The notes beneath the pieces are model-generated. The model searched no databases. It was not told the origin of the DNA and saw nothing but the letters and a program-made list of their open reading frames with translations. Below, piece by piece: positions 26,443-35,653 of a stretch of DNA of 41,465 bases (within the stretch, counting starts at the first letter, position 1; every line of letters starts with the position of its first letter). The DNA is from Actinomycetota bacterium (lineage in GTDB: Bacteria; Actinomycetota; Actinomycetes; Nanopelagicales; Nanopelagicaceae): positions 1 through 41,465 of the forward strand of contig JACSDF010000008.1 in NCBI GenBank assembly GCA_015660815.1, given 5' to 3'. The translations under genes were made by a program, and so were the position numbers.

Positions 26443-27338
26443 TGTCGGTGCTACGCGAAAAATTAGAAAATACTAACGATGTAGTTTTCACCGCTGAGTT
26501 TCCATCTGTCGATGGCGGTGGAATGGTAAGTGTTGAAAGAAATGCGGCCCGTTTAGCGCCATGGTTTGATGCCGTTAATGCCACTGATAATCCGGCAGCT
26601 CATGCACATACATCTAACACGACCACGGCCATAGCAATGAAGATGTTTGGCCTTGAGCCAATCATGCAGATCGTGTGTCGTGATAAAAACCGTCTAGCGA
26701 TTCAGTCGGACATGATGGGTGCATCGCTGCATGGGATAACAAATCTCTCGCTATTAACCGGCGATGATGTCACGGCTGGCGATGAGCCAGAGGCGAGACG
26801 AGTCTTTGATATTGATAGTGCTCAAGCGATAAATATCGCTCGAATCATGGGGGAAGGTAAATACCTTTCAGGAAGGTCAATCACACCAGCTCCAGATTTT
26901 TACCTAGGAGCCGTTGAAAATGCCGCCGCTCCCCCTTTTGACTATCGAATTCAACGGGCACTCAAGAAGTACCGCGCAGGGGCTAGATTTTTGCAACTTC
27001 AAATCTGCTACCACCCAGATCGCCTTGAGGCTTTCTGCAAAGGTGTGGCAGAAGTCGCACCTGACCTTAAACTGATTCCGACCGTGGTCCTAGTGAAGGG
27101 CGCCAAAGGTTTGGGCTTCATGAATGATAAGGTTCCCGGCATCGACGTTCCGGCTAGCACAATGGCACGTGTACAAAGCGCCAGTGATCCCAGTGTTGAG
27201 GTCAATAAGTTAACTCTTGAGCTGGCTCGGCACGCACTTACTCTCCCCGGAGTCCGTGGTCTTCACATTACAGATTTTCGTCATGATGGATCGCTAGATC
27301 TCTTCATGAACGACTTAGGCCTGACACCGAAAAGCTAG
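26442..27338 (+). CDS. metF: Methylenetetrahydrofolate reductase
   Basis: 298 residues, TIM-barrel flavoprotein of the MetF family: FTAEFPSVDGGG (FxxEFxPP-type start), NATDNPAAHAHTS, QIVCRDKNRLAIQSDMMGA and LLTGDD are recognisable. In this setting it should run in the oxidative direction, turning methyl-THF formed by the corrinoid pathway into 5,10-methylene-THF. Flanked by the MetV-like gene upstream (1 bp overlap) and the methyl-THF methyltransferase downstream (24 bp). A purely biosynthetic MetF would normally not sit in such an operon; whether this is the only MetF in the genome is unknown. Confidence 0.9.
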   Translation: MSVLREKLENTNDVVFTAEFPSVDGGGMVSVERNAARLAPWFDAVNATDNPAAHAHTSNTTTAIAMKMFGLEPIMQIVCRDKNRLAIQSDMMGASLHGITNLSLLTGDDVTAGDEPEARRVFDIDSAQAINIARIMGEGKYLSGRSITPAPDFYLGAVENAAAPPFDYRIQRALKKYRAGARFLQLQICYHPDRLEAFCKGVAEVAPDLKLIPTVVLVKGAKGLGFMNDKVPGIDVPASTMARVQSASDPSVEVNKLTLELARHALTLPGVRGLHITDFRHDGSLDLFMNDLGLTPKS

Positions 27339-27362
27339 ACACCGAAACGATAGGAGCACACG

Positions 27363-28244
27363 ATGCATACAGTTCTCTCTTCACCTGGCCAAACTGTAAC
27401 AATCGGTCACGACCAACCTTTTTGCATTATTGGTGAACGTATCAACCCAACGGGCCGAAAGAAGTTTCAGCTTCAGCTTCGCGAAGGTGATCTTTCAGCT
27501 ATCGAAAAGGATGTCGTAGATCAAATCGCAGGTGGCGCAAATGTTCTAGATGTGAATATGGGCGTGCCTCTAACGGATGAACCCGCACTCTTATCTAAAG
27601 CCATAACTTTGATTCAATCTATTACCGACGTGCCAATTTGTATCGACTCATCGATTATTGAGGCGCTGCAAGCCGGTCTTGAAACCTATCAAGGCAAAGC
27701 TCTCGTCAATAGTGTCACTGGTGAAGACGATCGTATGGAACTTGTTTTGCCTCTCATTAAAAAACATGGCGCTGCCATCATTGCACTACCAAATGATGAG
27801 ACTGGAATCCCTGCAACTGCGGCAGAGCGCATGGTTATTACTGAAAAGATTGTTCGCGCCGTAGAAAAACATGGAATTCCACTTGAAGATTTGGTTATTG
27901 ATCCACTTGCAATGACAGTCGGCGCAGATCCTGAGGCGGTAAAAATTACCTTAGAAACAATCTACTTAATCCGTGAAAAATGGGGGCTAAATATGACCCT
28001 TGGAGCATCTAATATCTCTTTTGGTCTTCCATATCGCCATGCACTTAACGCAGCTTTCTTGCCTGCGGCAATGTCACATGGTCTGACCTCGGCAGTCATG
28101 GACTGTCGTACTCCGTTAATCGTTGAATCGGTTCGCGCAGCAGATTTGCTTCTTGGCCTAGATCCATGGGGTTCAAACTGGATTACACGTTTTAGAGCTA
28201 TGGAAGCTGCAAAGACTGCAGCGGCCTCTGAAAAAGGTGTTTAA
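27363..28244 (+). CDS. mtgA: Methyltetrahydrofolate:corrinoid methyltransferase (pterin-binding)
   Basis: 293 residues of the dihydropteroate synthase-like methyltransferase group (AcsE, MtgA, MtvA). CIIGERINPTGRKKF (21-35) and DVNMG (63-67) are the pterin-binding loops; CIDSS, VNSVTGED, LPNDETGIP and GASNISFGLP complete the barrel. It moves the methyl group from the corrinoid protein to THF. Preceded by AGGAG. It is placed between metF and the corrinoid activator, as in known glycine betaine and trimethylamine demethylation clusters. Confidence 0.92.
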   Translation: MHTVLSSPGQTVTIGHDQPFCIIGERINPTGRKKFQLQLREGDLSAIEKDVVDQIAGGANVLDVNMGVPLTDEPALLSKAITLIQSITDVPICIDSSIIEALQAGLETYQGKALVNSVTGEDDRMELVLPLIKKHGAAIIALPNDETGIPATAAERMVITEKIVRAVEKHGIPLEDLVIDPLAMTVGADPEAVKITLETIYLIREKWGLNMTLGASNISFGLPYRHALNAAFLPAAMSHGLTSAVMDCRTPLIVESVRAADLLLGLDPWGSNWITRFRAMEAAKTAAASEKGV

Positions 28245-28276
28245 GAATTAATAAAAAAGAGCTAGATCCATCACTT

Positions 28277-30151
28277 GTGCCCCATCATGACGGTACCGGT
28301 CGGGTCAAGCTCGCCTTTAGATCACTTGAAAAAGATAACTCCGTTGCATCAGAGAAAACTATTACTGTCCCAACAGGTGTCAGCGCCTTTGACGCCGCTT
28401 CTTGGAATGGGATTGCAATTGACTCGACATGCGGTGGATATGGAACCTGCAAGAAATGCCGCATCAAAATTACCGATGGTGATGTTGAGCCCTCAAAATT
28501 AGATTTTCGGGCATTCACTGAAAGTGAAATTAAACAAGGATGGCGATTGGCCTGCCTTGTACGCACAAGTACCGATATTTCTATCGATGTACCACCCTTA
28601 ACAACTCGCCCAAAAGCTGCAACCGTTGGTGTCGGGCGCCAAGTTATTTTACGTCCCGCAGTTCAGAAACGTTACGTTGAATTAGAAGAGCCAACGCTGC
28701 ACGATCAGCGAACCGACATAGTGCGCTTATTTGATGCCATTGATGATATCGAGGGCACAGCATCCCTTGCAGCAATGCGCAATATTCCTACAGTTCTAAG
28801 AGCATCTAATTTTAAAGTAACGGCAGTCTTTGTAGATCAAGCATTCATCGATATTGAAGCTGGGGATACAACTGCCTTTCGTTATGGAATCGCATACGAC
28901 TTAGGAACCACAACTGTCGTGGCAACACTCTTAGATTTAAATACCGGCACACCTTTGGCGGTTAAATCGATTCTCAATAAACAGCAACCATTTGGCGCCG
29001 ATGTAATTACGCGAATTAGTGCCACGATGTTAGATCCAGCGGCCCTTGAAAAACTATCCTCATTGGCGCAAGAGACGCTTAATCAACTCACCCAAGAAGT
29101 CTGCGAAGAGGCCAGTGTCAACCCACTGCATGTCTATGAAATTGCTATCGCTGGAAATGCAACGATGAACCAACTGCTCTTAGGAATTGATCCTGAACCA
29201 CTAGGTGTTGCGCCATTTATAATGGCGGCAGCTGATTTTCCAGATGTTGAGGCAAAAGACATTGGGATTGCTATTCACCCGCGTGCAAAAGCGATTATTT
29301 TGCCATCGTTAGGTGCATACGTTGGTGGAGATATTATCGCCGGCGCACTTGCATCTGGAATGGATCGCGACAAGCGCTTGCGCTTATTTATCGATGTCGG
29401 CACCAACTGTGAAATCGTCCTTGGCGATGGTGAAAAGATTTTGGCGACCGCAGCACCGGCTGGCCCGGCATTTGAAGCGGCAAGTATTAAATGTGGTGTC
29501 CGCGCCGCATCCGGTGCGATAGAAACCATCAAAATTACCGATGGACAACTCGTTATTGGCACCATTGATGATGCCCCTGCTATTGGAATCTGCGGCTCAG
29601 GTTTAGTAGATGCTTGTGCCAGCCTTGTTGGAATTGGTTTACTCGATCACTCGGGACGCTTTGTCTCCGATGAGATTGCTAAAGAGTTAGCGCCAACGTT
29701 GTCAGATCGATTACTTATGCGCGAAGGTGAGCGCGTTTTTGTCTTAACGTGGAGTAAAGAGGTCGGGGATTTATCTGATTGCGTGTTTTTAACTCAACGC
29801 GATGTGCGCGAACTTCAATTTGCTAAAGCGGCGATTGCAACTGGGTGGGCATTACTTCTAGAAGAGTTTGGCGTCGCAGAGTCTGAGATTCAACAAGTGC
29901 TTCTTGCTGGATCTTTTGGCTCTTATCTCTCCCCGGCATCTGCCGTTAAAATAGGTCTTGTTCCTAAACTCTCTGTGATGCGCATTTTATCGGCCGGCAA
30001 TGTTGCCGGAGAAGGTGCAAAAATGGTCTTGCTATCTGCGCAAGAGCGACATGGAGCAGCGGCGCTATTGGAGGAGATTTCATATGTCGAATTATCAGAT
30101 CGCGCAGATTTCAACGATAAATTTGTGGATCGCTTAGCTTTCCCAGCATGA
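28277..30151 (+). CDS. Corrinoid activation protein, ferredoxin plus ASKHA domains (RACo/DUF4445 type)
   Basis: 624 residues from GTG 28277. The N-terminal [2Fe-2S] domain has C52, C58, C61 (TCGGYGTCKKC) and C93; the C-terminal DUF4445/ASKHA part starts with YDLGTTTVVATLLD (ATP-binding) and contains GNATMNQLLLG, DVGTNCEIVLGD and AGSFGSYLSP. RACo and RamA-type proteins reduce accidentally oxidised Co(II) corrinoids back to Co(I) using ATP and low-potential electrons. The frame remains open upstream to an ATT at 28247 and reads KKELDPSL before the GTG; no ribosome site fixes the start. It overlaps the DUF1638 start by 4 bp (ATGA). Confidence 0.9.
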   Translation: MPHHDGTGRVKLAFRSLEKDNSVASEKTITVPTGVSAFDAASWNGIAIDSTCGGYGTCKKCRIKITDGDVEPSKLDFRAFTESEIKQGWRLACLVRTSTDISIDVPPLTTRPKAATVGVGRQVILRPAVQKRYVELEEPTLHDQRTDIVRLFDAIDDIEGTASLAAMRNIPTVLRASNFKVTAVFVDQAFIDIEAGDTTAFRYGIAYDLGTTTVVATLLDLNTGTPLAVKSILNKQQPFGADVITRISATMLDPAALEKLSSLAQETLNQLTQEVCEEASVNPLHVYEIAIAGNATMNQLLLGIDPEPLGVAPFIMAAADFPDVEAKDIGIAIHPRAKAIILPSLGAYVGGDIIAGALASGMDRDKRLRLFIDVGTNCEIVLGDGEKILATAAPAGPAFEAASIKCGVRAASGAIETIKITDGQLVIGTIDDAPAIGICGSGLVDACASLVGIGLLDHSGRFVSDEIAKELAPTLSDRLLMREGERVFVLTWSKEVGDLSDCVFLTQRDVRELQFAKAAIATGWALLLEEFGVAESEIQQVLLAGSFGSYLSPASAVKIGLVPKLSVMRILSAGNVAGEGAKMVLLSAQERHGAAALLEEISYVELSDRADFNDKFVDRLAFPA

Positions 30152-30732
30152 GTATTGGCATTGTGGCCTGCGGTGCATTGGCCACACATATTGGTGACAT
30201 TGCAGCTGATGCCGACCTTGATTTAACTATTTATCCATTACCACCGCTGTTACATAACCACCCTGAAAAAATTGCAGGCGAAGTTGATGCACTTTTATCC
30301 GAGATTAAAGAAAAGCACAGTAAGTGCGCCGTGGCTTACGCCGATTGCGGCACGTATGGAGCCCTCGACACTGTAATCGCGCGCCATGGCGTGCAGAGGT
30401 TGGGTGGTAATCATTGTTATGACATCTTTGCGGGGACTTCTGAAATTGAGAGATTAATGGCCGAAGATGCTGGAACTTATTTTCTCACCGACTTTCTCGT
30501 AAAATCCTTTCATCGAAGTGTGATTGTCGAGTTGGGCTTAGATAAATATCCTCACCTTCGCGATGATTATTTTCGCAACTACTCACGCGTGGTCTGGTTA
30601 GCACAAAGACCAACTGTAGAGTTAGAGCAGGCCGCGACTGATGCTGCCAAGGAGATTGGTTTACCTCTTGAAAAGCAAATCGTTGGGTACAAGGGTTTGC
30701 GAAAACAACTGGAGGTTTTAATTAGCCATTGA
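30148..30732 (+). CDS. DUF1638 family protein
   Basis: 194 residues, function unknown. DUF1638 proteins often accompany MttB-type methyltransferases and RACo. Visible conserved-looking features are C8 (IVACGA), C60, ADCGTYGALD (C67) and GGNHCYDIFAG (H89, C90), which could bind a metal or corrinoid. No signal peptide or membrane segment. It is translated from an ATG overlapping the RACo stop and its last 15 bp overlap the tail of the convergent fdsA gene. Its steady association suggests a service role in corrinoid methyl transfer (inference). Confidence 0.85.
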   Translation: MSIGIVACGALATHIGDIAADADLDLTIYPLPPLLHNHPEKIAGEVDALLSEIKEKHSKCAVAYADCGTYGALDTVIARHGVQRLGGNHCYDIFAGTSEIERLMAEDAGTYFLTDFLVKSFHRSVIVELGLDKYPHLRDDYFRNYSRVVWLAQRPTVELEQAATDAAKEIGLPLEKQIVGYKGLRKQLEVLISH

Positions 30733-33711
30733 TGTGATCTCAATTGCACGCACAATAAGCGGTGAGAGCAATGAGTGATCCACATCATTTCGTAGCCGAT
30801 CAATCATTGCTGGAGTCCAAAACTGAACTAAGTGATGAGCAATTTGTATCTCAGGTGCACTTTGGACGGGAACATTTGCCGCAATTTGATTAGCCATACG
30901 AATAATAGAATCTAATTGTGCGTCCCCACTGATGTGAGTTTCAATCATTTCCCCCGGTCCTTGAAGGCTGGGAGAAATCTCGACTGCAGTAACTTTGTAT
31001 TCTGGGCAGTTAGTAGCCCAATCAGAGTAATCGGTGGTTATTACATTAGCTCCACTTTCTGGGAAGTGAAAAGTTGTATATACAACACCTGCAGGAACCT
31101 CATCGGTGATTCGTGCCTTCATGATTGTTTCACCAACTCGGCTCGATAATTTGACCCACGAACCATCGCTGACTCCACGAAGTTGAGCATCGGATTCATG
31201 TAAATCTAAAATATCTTCACTATGCCAAATATTGTTAGCAGTTCTTCGAGTTTGTGCACCAACGTTGTACTGACTTAGGACTCGTCCTGTTGTAAGTAAT
31301 AGCGGAAACCTACGCGTAGCTTTTTCATCTGTGGGTACATATGGAGTTTTCATGAATCGACCTTCACCGCGCACGAATTTATCAATGTGCATCGTTGGTG
31401 TTCCCTGCGGATTGGATTCATTACATGGCCACTGGATGCTCCCGAGCTCATCTAAGCGCTCAAAGGAGACTCCAGCAAACGTTGGCGTCGTAGCTGCAAT
31501 TTCATCCATAATTTCTGCGCCATTTATGTATGACATTGGATAACCCATGGCGGTTGCTAAGTCACACGTAACTTCAAACTCGCTTTTACCAGTCTTAGAT
31601 TTCATGACTGGTCGAACTCGGTTTATTCTGCGCTCGGCATTTGTAAAAGTTCCATCTTTTTCTAGAAAAGAAGTACCTGGCAAAAAGACATGTGCAAATT
31701 TCGATGTTTCATTAAGAAATAGATCTTGAACTATGACCATATCCATAGCTCGCAAAGCTGCATGCACATGTGAAGTATTGGGATCGGATTGTGCGATGTC
31801 TTCCCCCTGAACATAGAGTCCACGATATTGACCAGCCAGAGCCGCATCAAACATATTTGGAATTCGCATTCCTGGTGTGGATTGAAGTTCAACGCTCCAA
31901 GCATCGTTAAATATCTTGCGCGTATCGGGATTTGATATATGTCGGTATCCAGGTAATTCATGTGGAAATGAGCCCATATCGCATGAGCCTTGAACATTGT
32001 TCTGACCTCGGAGTGGATTTACTCCAACACCTTTGCGCCCAATATTTCCAGTTGCCATTGCAAGATTTGCAATACCCATGACCATTGTCGAACCTTGACT
32101 ATGTTCGGTCACACCAAGGCCGTAATAAATAGATCCATTTGTCGCACTCGCAAATAAGTGCGCCGCGGCTCTTATTTGCGCGGCTGGTACGTGCGAGGAA
32201 AGCTCTAAAGCTTCAGGTGAATTTTCAGACAGAGAGATAAATTCTTCCCACTCTTTAAATGATTCGGCATCACAGCGCTCTTCCACAAATTGGCGTTTAA
32301 TCAATCCGTCGGTGGCAATAACATGTGCCAAAGCATTTATTACCGCGACATTTGTACCTGGCATTAATTGCAAGTGATGTGAGGCGGTAACACCAGGAGT
32401 TCGAACAAGTGGAATAACTCGTGGATCTACGACGATTAACTTGGCACCCTTTCGAATAGCGCTCTTCATGCGTGAGGCAAAAACAGGGTGGGCCGACGTT
32501 GGGTTAGCGCCAATGAGCATAATGACATCGCTATGTTCTACCGACTCGAAATCCTGAGTTCCGGCCGAAGTTCCGAAAGTCTGTCCCAAACCATAACCAG
32601 TTGGCGAATGGCACACACGTGCACAGGTGTCTATATTGTTATTGCCAAATGCTGCGCGAACCATCTTTTGGACGACAAAAACCTCTTCATTTGTACAGCG
32701 GGAGGATGAAATTCCACCTATTGCATTTACTCCACTCTCATTTTGAATCCGCTTTAAGCCATCGGAGGCAAATGAAATCGCTTCACCCCAAGAAACCTCT
32801 TTCCAGGGTTCGGTAATCGCGCTTCGAATCATGGGTTTTGTAATTCGATCTGTATGCGTTGCATAACCATAAGCAAAACGGCCCTTTACGCATGAGTGTC
32901 CCTCATTAGCCCCGCCAGCTTTAAGTGGAACCATACGTACGACTTCATCTCCACGCATTTCGGCTTTAAAGCTACAACCAACACCACAGTAGGCACATGT
33001 TGTAATGACCGATGACGTTGGTGAACCAATCGTCAATAAAGTCTTTTCAGTTAAAGCTCCAGTTGGACAGGCTTGCACACACGCACCACATGAGACGCAT
33101 TCACTGTCAATAAAGGATGTTCCAGAGGATGAAACTCGCGCTTCAAATCCACGATTTTCAATCGTTAATGCAAATGTTCCTTGCACCTCATCGCAAGCGC
33201 GGACACAGCGGTTGCAGACGATGCACTCTGTAGAATCAAAAGTAAAGTATGGATTACTCTCATCTTTTTCTAATCCTAAATGTGTATCAGTGCCGGCGTA
33301 TCGACTTGTTGTAACACCGACTTTTCTAGCTACTCCGTGAACTTCACACTCATCACCAGTGGCACAATGTTCGGGATGATCTGAAAGGTACAACTCCATT
33401 ACACCTTTTCGAATCCGATCAAGCCTTTCAGATTGAGTTGAAACTTTCATTCCCTCGGCAACTGGAGTTGTACACGATGAAGGTGTGCCGTTGCGACCAT
33501 CAACTTCAATCACACACAGTCGACACGAACCAAATGCCTTTAAGCGGTCGGTGGAACAGAGTTTAGGAATATCGATCCCAGCCTCTAGCGCCGCACGCAT
33601 AATCGATGTAGCGGCGGGCACTGTGATTAATCTGCCATCAATTTCAAGGTTGACTTGATCAGTGTGTTGACTAGCAGGTGTGCCAAAATCAGGCTCAAAA
33701 ATCATTGTCAT
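30718..33711 (-). CDS. fdsA: NAD-linked formate dehydrogenase alpha subunit with C-terminal FdsD-like extension
   Basis: 997 residues. In order: [2Fe-2S] domain (C52, C63, C66, C80), His/Cys cluster HCATGDEC (~115-122), two ferredoxin clusters (ECIVCNRCVRAC, ECVSCGACVQACP), the catalytic-domain cluster CAYCGVGC...SCVKG, and the bis-MGD domain with the molybdenum-ligating cysteine C367 followed by H368 in RVCHSPTGYG (cysteine, not selenocysteine). After the MGD-binding C-terminal domain, the last ~65 residues (IIRMANQIAANV, AHHLVQFWTPAM) look like the small FdsD subunit fused on. Oxidises formate to CO2 and passes electrons to FdsB/FdsG. Overlaps fdsB by 4 bp. Confidence 0.92.
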   Translation of the reverse strand: MTMIFEPDFGTPASQHTDQVNLEIDGRLITVPAATSIMRAALEAGIDIPKLCSTDRLKAFGSCRLCVIEVDGRNGTPSSCTTPVAEGMKVSTQSERLDRIRKGVMELYLSDHPEHCATGDECEVHGVARKVGVTTSRYAGTDTHLGLEKDESNPYFTFDSTECIVCNRCVRACDEVQGTFALTIENRGFEARVSSSGTSFIDSECVSCGACVQACPTGALTEKTLLTIGSPTSSVITTCAYCGVGCSFKAEMRGDEVVRMVPLKAGGANEGHSCVKGRFAYGYATHTDRITKPMIRSAITEPWKEVSWGEAISFASDGLKRIQNESGVNAIGGISSSRCTNEEVFVVQKMVRAAFGNNNIDTCARVCHSPTGYGLGQTFGTSAGTQDFESVEHSDVIMLIGANPTSAHPVFASRMKSAIRKGAKLIVVDPRVIPLVRTPGVTASHHLQLMPGTNVAVINALAHVIATDGLIKRQFVEERCDAESFKEWEEFISLSENSPEALELSSHVPAAQIRAAAHLFASATNGSIYYGLGVTEHSQGSTMVMGIANLAMATGNIGRKGVGVNPLRGQNNVQGSCDMGSFPHELPGYRHISNPDTRKIFNDAWSVELQSTPGMRIPNMFDAALAGQYRGLYVQGEDIAQSDPNTSHVHAALRAMDMVIVQDLFLNETSKFAHVFLPGTSFLEKDGTFTNAERRINRVRPVMKSKTGKSEFEVTCDLATAMGYPMSYINGAEIMDEIAATTPTFAGVSFERLDELGSIQWPCNESNPQGTPTMHIDKFVRGEGRFMKTPYVPTDEKATRRFPLLLTTGRVLSQYNVGAQTRRTANNIWHSEDILDLHESDAQLRGVSDGSWVKLSSRVGETIMKARITDEVPAGVVYTTFHFPESGANVITTDYSDWATNCPEYKVTAVEISPSLQGPGEMIETHISGDAQLDSIIRMANQIAANVPVQSAPEIQIAHHLVQFWTPAMIDRLRNDVDHSLLSPLIVRAIEITSMAN

Positions 33712-35231
33712 GTGCGCACTCCATTGAAGTCTGCCGGGAAGTTAATCATCGCACTTTTGACCGGTAATGGAGTCAAACCGCCCATGGCGCAGAGAGATCC
33801 ATCGGTCATTACTTCACAGAGGTCAAGAAGTAGTTTCTTATTCTCATCTATCCTCACGCCTTTTATAATCAAGTCGATAGTTTCAGCCCCGCGAGTAGAG
33901 CCGATTCGGCAAGGTGTGCATTTGCCACATGATTCGATTGCACAAAACTCCATCGCGAACTTAGCTTGCACAGCTAAATCAACTGTGTCATCAAAGACCA
34001 CAACGCCACCATGCCCCAGCATTCCTCCGGCGGCGATGAGTGATTCGTAGTCCATTGAAGTGTCGAACTGCGCCGTTGAAAAATATGCCCCTAGCGGACC
34101 GCCGATTTGAACTGCGCGAACTGGCCGACCAGTTAGTGTTCCGCCGCCGTAGGTATTGACTAACTCATCAACGCTAATACCAAATGCACACTCCACTATT
34201 CCACCTCGTGCAATATTTCCAGCTAATTGAAATACCTGAGTACCGAGAGAGCGTCCTATACCGCGAGCTTTATATGCTTCGGCCCCTTGCGCCATAATCA
34301 TCGGTACAGTGGCAAGCGTTAAGACATTATTAATAACAGTTGGTTGGCCAAAGAGACCTTCTATCGCTGGCAGTGGGGGCTTTGAACGCACAACTCCGCG
34401 TTTGCCTTCAATGCTTTCCAGCATTGCAGTCTCTTCTCCACAGACATACGAACCCGCCCCAACCCGAATCTGTATATCAAATGAGTTAGTGGTCCCTAGA
34501 ACTCGAGCTCCAAGCCAATCACTCTCACGTGCAATATCAATTGCTTTTTGTAGTATTGAAATCGCATATGGGTATTCAGATCGAATATAGACGATCCCTT
34601 TTGTCGCACCGACTGCAATCGCTGCAATAGTCATGCCTTCGATCAAAGTAAATGGATCGCCCTCAATTAACATGCGATCGGCGAAAGTTCCACTATCGCC
34701 CTCATCGGCGTTACAACAAATATATTTTTCTTCACTGATGGTTTGCGCCACCGCGCGCCATTTTATTCCGGCTGGAAAGCCTGCTCCGCCGCGACCTCGC
34801 AGCCCCGATTCTGCAACTTCATCGATGATCGAAATTTTTTCAAGCACGAGCGCTTTTCGCAAACCAATTAATCCGCCATGGGCACGATAGTCATCTAGAG
34901 AGAGCGGATCGATTATGCCGACTCGTGCAAAGGTGACACGATCCTGCGAGGCTAACCATGCAATCTCATCACTCTTACCAAGTAATAATGGATGTGCGCC
35001 ACCATGTAGAAAATCCGCATCAATTAATGATTGGACATCTTTTAGATTAACTGGACCATAGGCAATGCGCCCCGTTGGAAGTTCTACTTCGACGAGAGTC
35101 TCAAGCCAAAGCGCACCACGTGAACCATTTCGAACAATCTGAATATCTGGCAGTAATTCTGCAAATGCCGAAGCAACCTCATCGGCTCCAACCGAAACTG
35201 CCGCGCTGTCACCGGGAATAAAAATCCTCAT
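33708..35231 (-). CDS. fdsB: Formate dehydrogenase beta subunit, NuoF-like NADH/FMN subunit
   Basis: 507 residues. FMN/NADH-binding motifs GLRGRGGAGFPAGIKW, CCNADEGDSGTFADR and GAGSYVCGEETAML, then the [4Fe-4S] site ESCGKCTPCRIG near the end. An N-terminal ~110-residue domain precedes the NuoF core, as in FdsB. The subunit transfers electrons from the alpha subunit clusters to NAD+. Overlaps by 4 bp with both neighbours, which indicates stoichiometric coupled translation. NuoF of complex I is excluded because no other nuo genes are present and fdsA follows immediately. Confidence 0.93.
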   Translation of the reverse strand: MRIFIPGDSAAVSVGADEVASAFAELLPDIQIVRNGSRGALWLETLVEVELPTGRIAYGPVNLKDVQSLIDADFLHGGAHPLLLGKSDEIAWLASQDRVTFARVGIIDPLSLDDYRAHGGLIGLRKALVLEKISIIDEVAESGLRGRGGAGFPAGIKWRAVAQTISEEKYICCNADEGDSGTFADRMLIEGDPFTLIEGMTIAAIAVGATKGIVYIRSEYPYAISILQKAIDIARESDWLGARVLGTTNSFDIQIRVGAGSYVCGEETAMLESIEGKRGVVRSKPPLPAIEGLFGQPTVINNVLTLATVPMIMAQGAEAYKARGIGRSLGTQVFQLAGNIARGGIVECAFGISVDELVNTYGGGTLTGRPVRAVQIGGPLGAYFSTAQFDTSMDYESLIAAGGMLGHGGVVVFDDTVDLAVQAKFAMEFCAIESCGKCTPCRIGSTRGAETIDLIIKGVRIDENKKLLLDLCEVMTDGSLCAMGGLTPLPVKSAMINFPADFNGVRT

Positions 35232-35653
35232 TGTCGGGCTGCTTCGATTTTTTCAAGCGTGGCACGACCAATAATCTTTCCATTCACCATTGCGGCAGGC
35301 CCAAGGGCACAGTTTCCAAAGCAGTAGGCCACTCGACTTTCTTCAGGAAATTTCGCTTTCACGTCGCGCTCTAATTCCCGTGCCCCCACAGATTGGCAGG
35401 CTTCAGCAACGCAAATTGAGATCTCATGCGGCGGAGGTGGCGTAGTTCGCAAATCATGGTAAAAAGTTAGTACTCCATGTACATCGGCCCTGGATTTATT
35501 AAAGGTTAGTGCGATGAGTTCTACACATGCCTTATCGACATAACCAAACTCTCTCTGCATTAACTGCAGGGCTATGAGCACAGCACCTCTTTCTTCACGC
35601 AGGGTCGCAAGAAGAGCTACTGCTCGCTCTTGTGACCACGGTGAATAATTCAT
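35228..35653 (-). CDS. fdsG: Formate dehydrogenase gamma subunit, NuoE-like
   Basis: 141 residues, thioredoxin-like [2Fe-2S] protein with ligands C81, C86 (ICVAEACQS) and C111, C115 (YCFGNCALGP). N-terminal helices (LLATLREERGAVLIALQLMQ split by family helix, GYVDKACVELIA) match NuoE/FdsG. It works with FdsB in the diaphorase module that reduces NAD+. Its start shares one base with the fhs stop (TAATG), joining formyl-THF cleavage to formate oxidation in one message. Confidence 0.92.
   Translation of the reverse strand: MNYSPWSQERAVALLATLREERGAVLIALQLMQREFGYVDKACVELIALTFNKSRADVHGVLTFYHDLRTTPPPPHEISICVAEACQSVGARELERDVKAKFPEESRVAYCFGNCALGPAAMVNGKIIGRATLEKIEAARQ

Noticed and set aside
33708-35653. 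Complex I genes nuoE/nuoF
   Set aside because: No other nuo genes; the pair is directly followed by a formate dehydrogenase alpha subunit and overlaps it.
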